A DNA stretch of 62,643 nt. Origin: Lachnospiraceae bacterium. GTDB taxonomy: Bacteria; Bacillota; Clostridia; Lachnospirales; Lachnospiraceae. The notes beneath the pieces are model-generated. The model worked only from the letters and a program-made list of their open reading frames with translations, was not told the DNA's origin and did no database searches. The translations under genes were made by a program, and so were the position numbers. This document shows, in pieces, positions 61,719 through 62,643 of this stretch. Location: assembly GCA_017479285.1 (NCBI GenBank), contig JAFVCL010000058.1, positions 1 through 62,643 on the forward strand, read 5' to 3'. Position 1 is the stretch's first letter. The number at the start of each line of letters is the position of its first letter.

Positions 61719-62498
61719 ATGGAATTCAGACCTTGTATAGATATCCACAACGGAAAAGTAAAACAGATAGTCGGAAGCTCGCTGAGGGATGAAGGAAGCT
61801 CTGCGCTTGAAAACTTCGTCTCGGAGAAGGATGCAGGGTATTACGCGGGTCTTTACCGGGATAAAGGTTTAAAGGGAGGGCATATAATACTTTTAAACCC
61901 TGCCTTGAGCGAGTATTATGAAGCGACAAAAAGCGAGGCTCTTTCGGCTCTCGCCGCTTTCCCCGGGGGGATGCAGATAGGAGGGGGCATACGCCCCGAG
62001 ACATCGGAGGAATACCTTGATAAAGGCGCTTCCCATGTGATCGTTACATCCTATGTTTTCAGGAACGGCAGCATAGACATGGATAATTTAAAAAGGATGA
62101 CATCCGCTGTCGGAAAGGAAAGACTTGTACTTGACCTTAGCTGCAGAAAGACAGACGACGGTTATAAGGTGGTCACGGACAGATGGCAGAGGATCACCGG
62201 CGTTAGCGTAACTGTAAAGCTCCTTGAGGAGCTGTCCGGATACTGCGACGAATTTCTCGTTCATGCTGTGGATGTAGAGGGCAAGAATTCCGGAATAGAA
62301 ACGGAGCTGGTAAAAATGCTCTCCGGGTATGACGGGTTGCCGGTCACTTATGCGGGCGGGGTACACAGCTATGAAGATATCGGGCTTTTAAGGGACAGCG
62401 GCAGAGGCAAGATAAATATGACTGTTGGAAGTGCCCTTGACCTTTTTGGAGGCAGGCTTGATTTTGAAAAGGTCTGTGAAATGGCAAAAAAACCATAA
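61719..62498 (+). CDS. hisA: eukaryotic-type HisA (ProFAR isomerase, HIS6 clade)
   Basis: A 259-residue TIM barrel that isomerises ProFAR to PRFAR in histidine synthesis. FRPCIDIHNGKVKQIVG, FPGGMQIGGGIRPE, GASHVIVTSYVF, RLVLDLSCR, VHAVDVEGKNSGIE, VTYAGGV and GSALDLFGG match the yeast HIS6/plant form rather than the ordinary bacterial HisA. It starts 10 bp after dapB and no other his gene is near. No partner suggests a different role. Confidence 0.85.
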   Translation: MEFRPCIDIHNGKVKQIVGSSLRDEGSSALENFVSEKDAGYYAGLYRDKGLKGGHIILLNPALSEYYEATKSEALSALAAFPGGMQIGGGIRPETSEEYLDKGASHVIVTSYVFRNGSIDMDNLKRMTSAVGKERLVLDLSCRKTDDGYKVVTDRWQRITGVSVTVKLLEELSGYCDEFLVHAVDVEGKNSGIETELVKMLSGYDGLPVTYAGGVHSYEDIGLLRDSGRGKINMTVGSALDLFGGRLDFEKVCEMAKKP

Positions 62499-62531
62499 AA
62501 AATGTTACTGTTCAGACCCCAACTTGAGATA

Positions 62532-62578
62532 AAAATACCGGTGATCTAGACTTTTATCAGTCGGACCACCGGTATTTT
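62532..62578. terminator. bidirectional hairpin after hisA
   Basis: AAAATACCGGTG (62532-62543) and CACCGGTATTTT (62567-62578) are exact 12-bp complements, with an inner GACT/AGTC stem. The A/T ends supply U-tracts in both directions. Confidence 0.7.
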
Positions 62579-62643
62579 CTATCAAATATCTCTGACACAT
62601 TCGTGTAAATATTGCTGGGATCATTTTCGCGCAGCGTAACCAG

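Noticed and set aside
62557-62643. Open minus-strand frame entering the window end (LRENDPSNIYTNVSEIF...), possibly a transposase tail
   Set aside because: Only 28 codons are visible, another frame is equally open, and no motif is recognisable.

Overview
The window comes from a low-to-middling GC, spore-lineage Clostridia genome, most likely Lachnospiraceae-like. The evidence is the gene order cysS-mrnC-rlmB-sigH, the nusB-xseA-xseB-ispA-dxs-tlyA-nadK-argR-recN block, a DUF4250 protein, strong AGGAGG-type ribosome sites, a GAAC-N4-GTTC SOS box and several cyclic-di-GMP proteins. No phage, CRISPR array, rRNA or complete insertion sequence was seen, and no gene-free stretch reaches 300 bases.

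Layout. 1-8 kb: membrane-protein tail, metallo-beta-lactamase-fold hydrolase, sugar kinase, a TraX-7TM-PAS-GGDEF fusion overlapping a small (p)ppGpp synthetase, a DHH phosphoesterase and an Fe-S aldo/keto reductase. 8-16 kb: hisS, aspS, a phosphopantetheinyl transferase and a heterodimeric ABC exporter. 16-21 kb: a LexA-controlled small gene, a DUF4250 gene, then murL and murD2 (the alternative route that puts D-glutamate into peptidoglycan) and rarA. 21-30 kb: two-component system, a solute-binding lipoprotein, a GGDEF-EAL-LamG protein and a GH53 endo-galactanase. 30-39 kb: a strongly folded palindromic element, malic enzyme, a phosphodiesterase-fold protein, ispF, cysS, mrnC, rlmB, sigH, a lysozyme-like secreted protein and an L,D-transpeptidase homologue that lacks its catalytic residues. 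39-47 kb: D-lactate dehydrogenase type enzyme, 5'-nucleotidase, tRNA-Thr, an MBOAT/SGNH pair, a signal peptidase II-like protein and an HDOD protein. 47-62 kb: prfC, Asp23 protein, the nusB-to-recN block, typA, dapA, dapB and a eukaryotic-type hisA.

The most interesting points are: (1) a UGA codon replacing the invariant Gly of the CysRS zinc/substrate motif in an otherwise intact cysS; (2) a MurL-MurD2 pair in a Firmicute; (3) the fusion of a TraX acyltransferase-like domain to a diguanylate cyclase, overlapping an alarmone synthetase gene; (4) a roughly 147-nt nested-stem element at 30351-30497; (5) an L,D-transpeptidase pseudoenzyme paired with a lysozyme-like protein behind sigH. Three other genes (a histidine kinase N-terminus, the solute-binding lipoprotein and the GGDEF-EAL-LamG gene) also carry an internal stop or shift. 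Read errors, decay and recoding must therefore be weighed together.

Functional links. DapA/DapB (meso-diaminopimelate/lysine), MurL/MurD2 (stem-peptide D-Glu), IspA/Dxs/IspF (isoprenoid precursors, including undecaprenyl carriers), the LDT-like and lysozyme-like proteins, and the MBOAT/SGNH pair all feed the cell envelope. Signalling is by c-di-GMP (two GGDEF proteins, an HDOD protein), (p)ppGpp and one OmpR-class two-component system. All assignments rest on reading motifs by eye. No database search was run.
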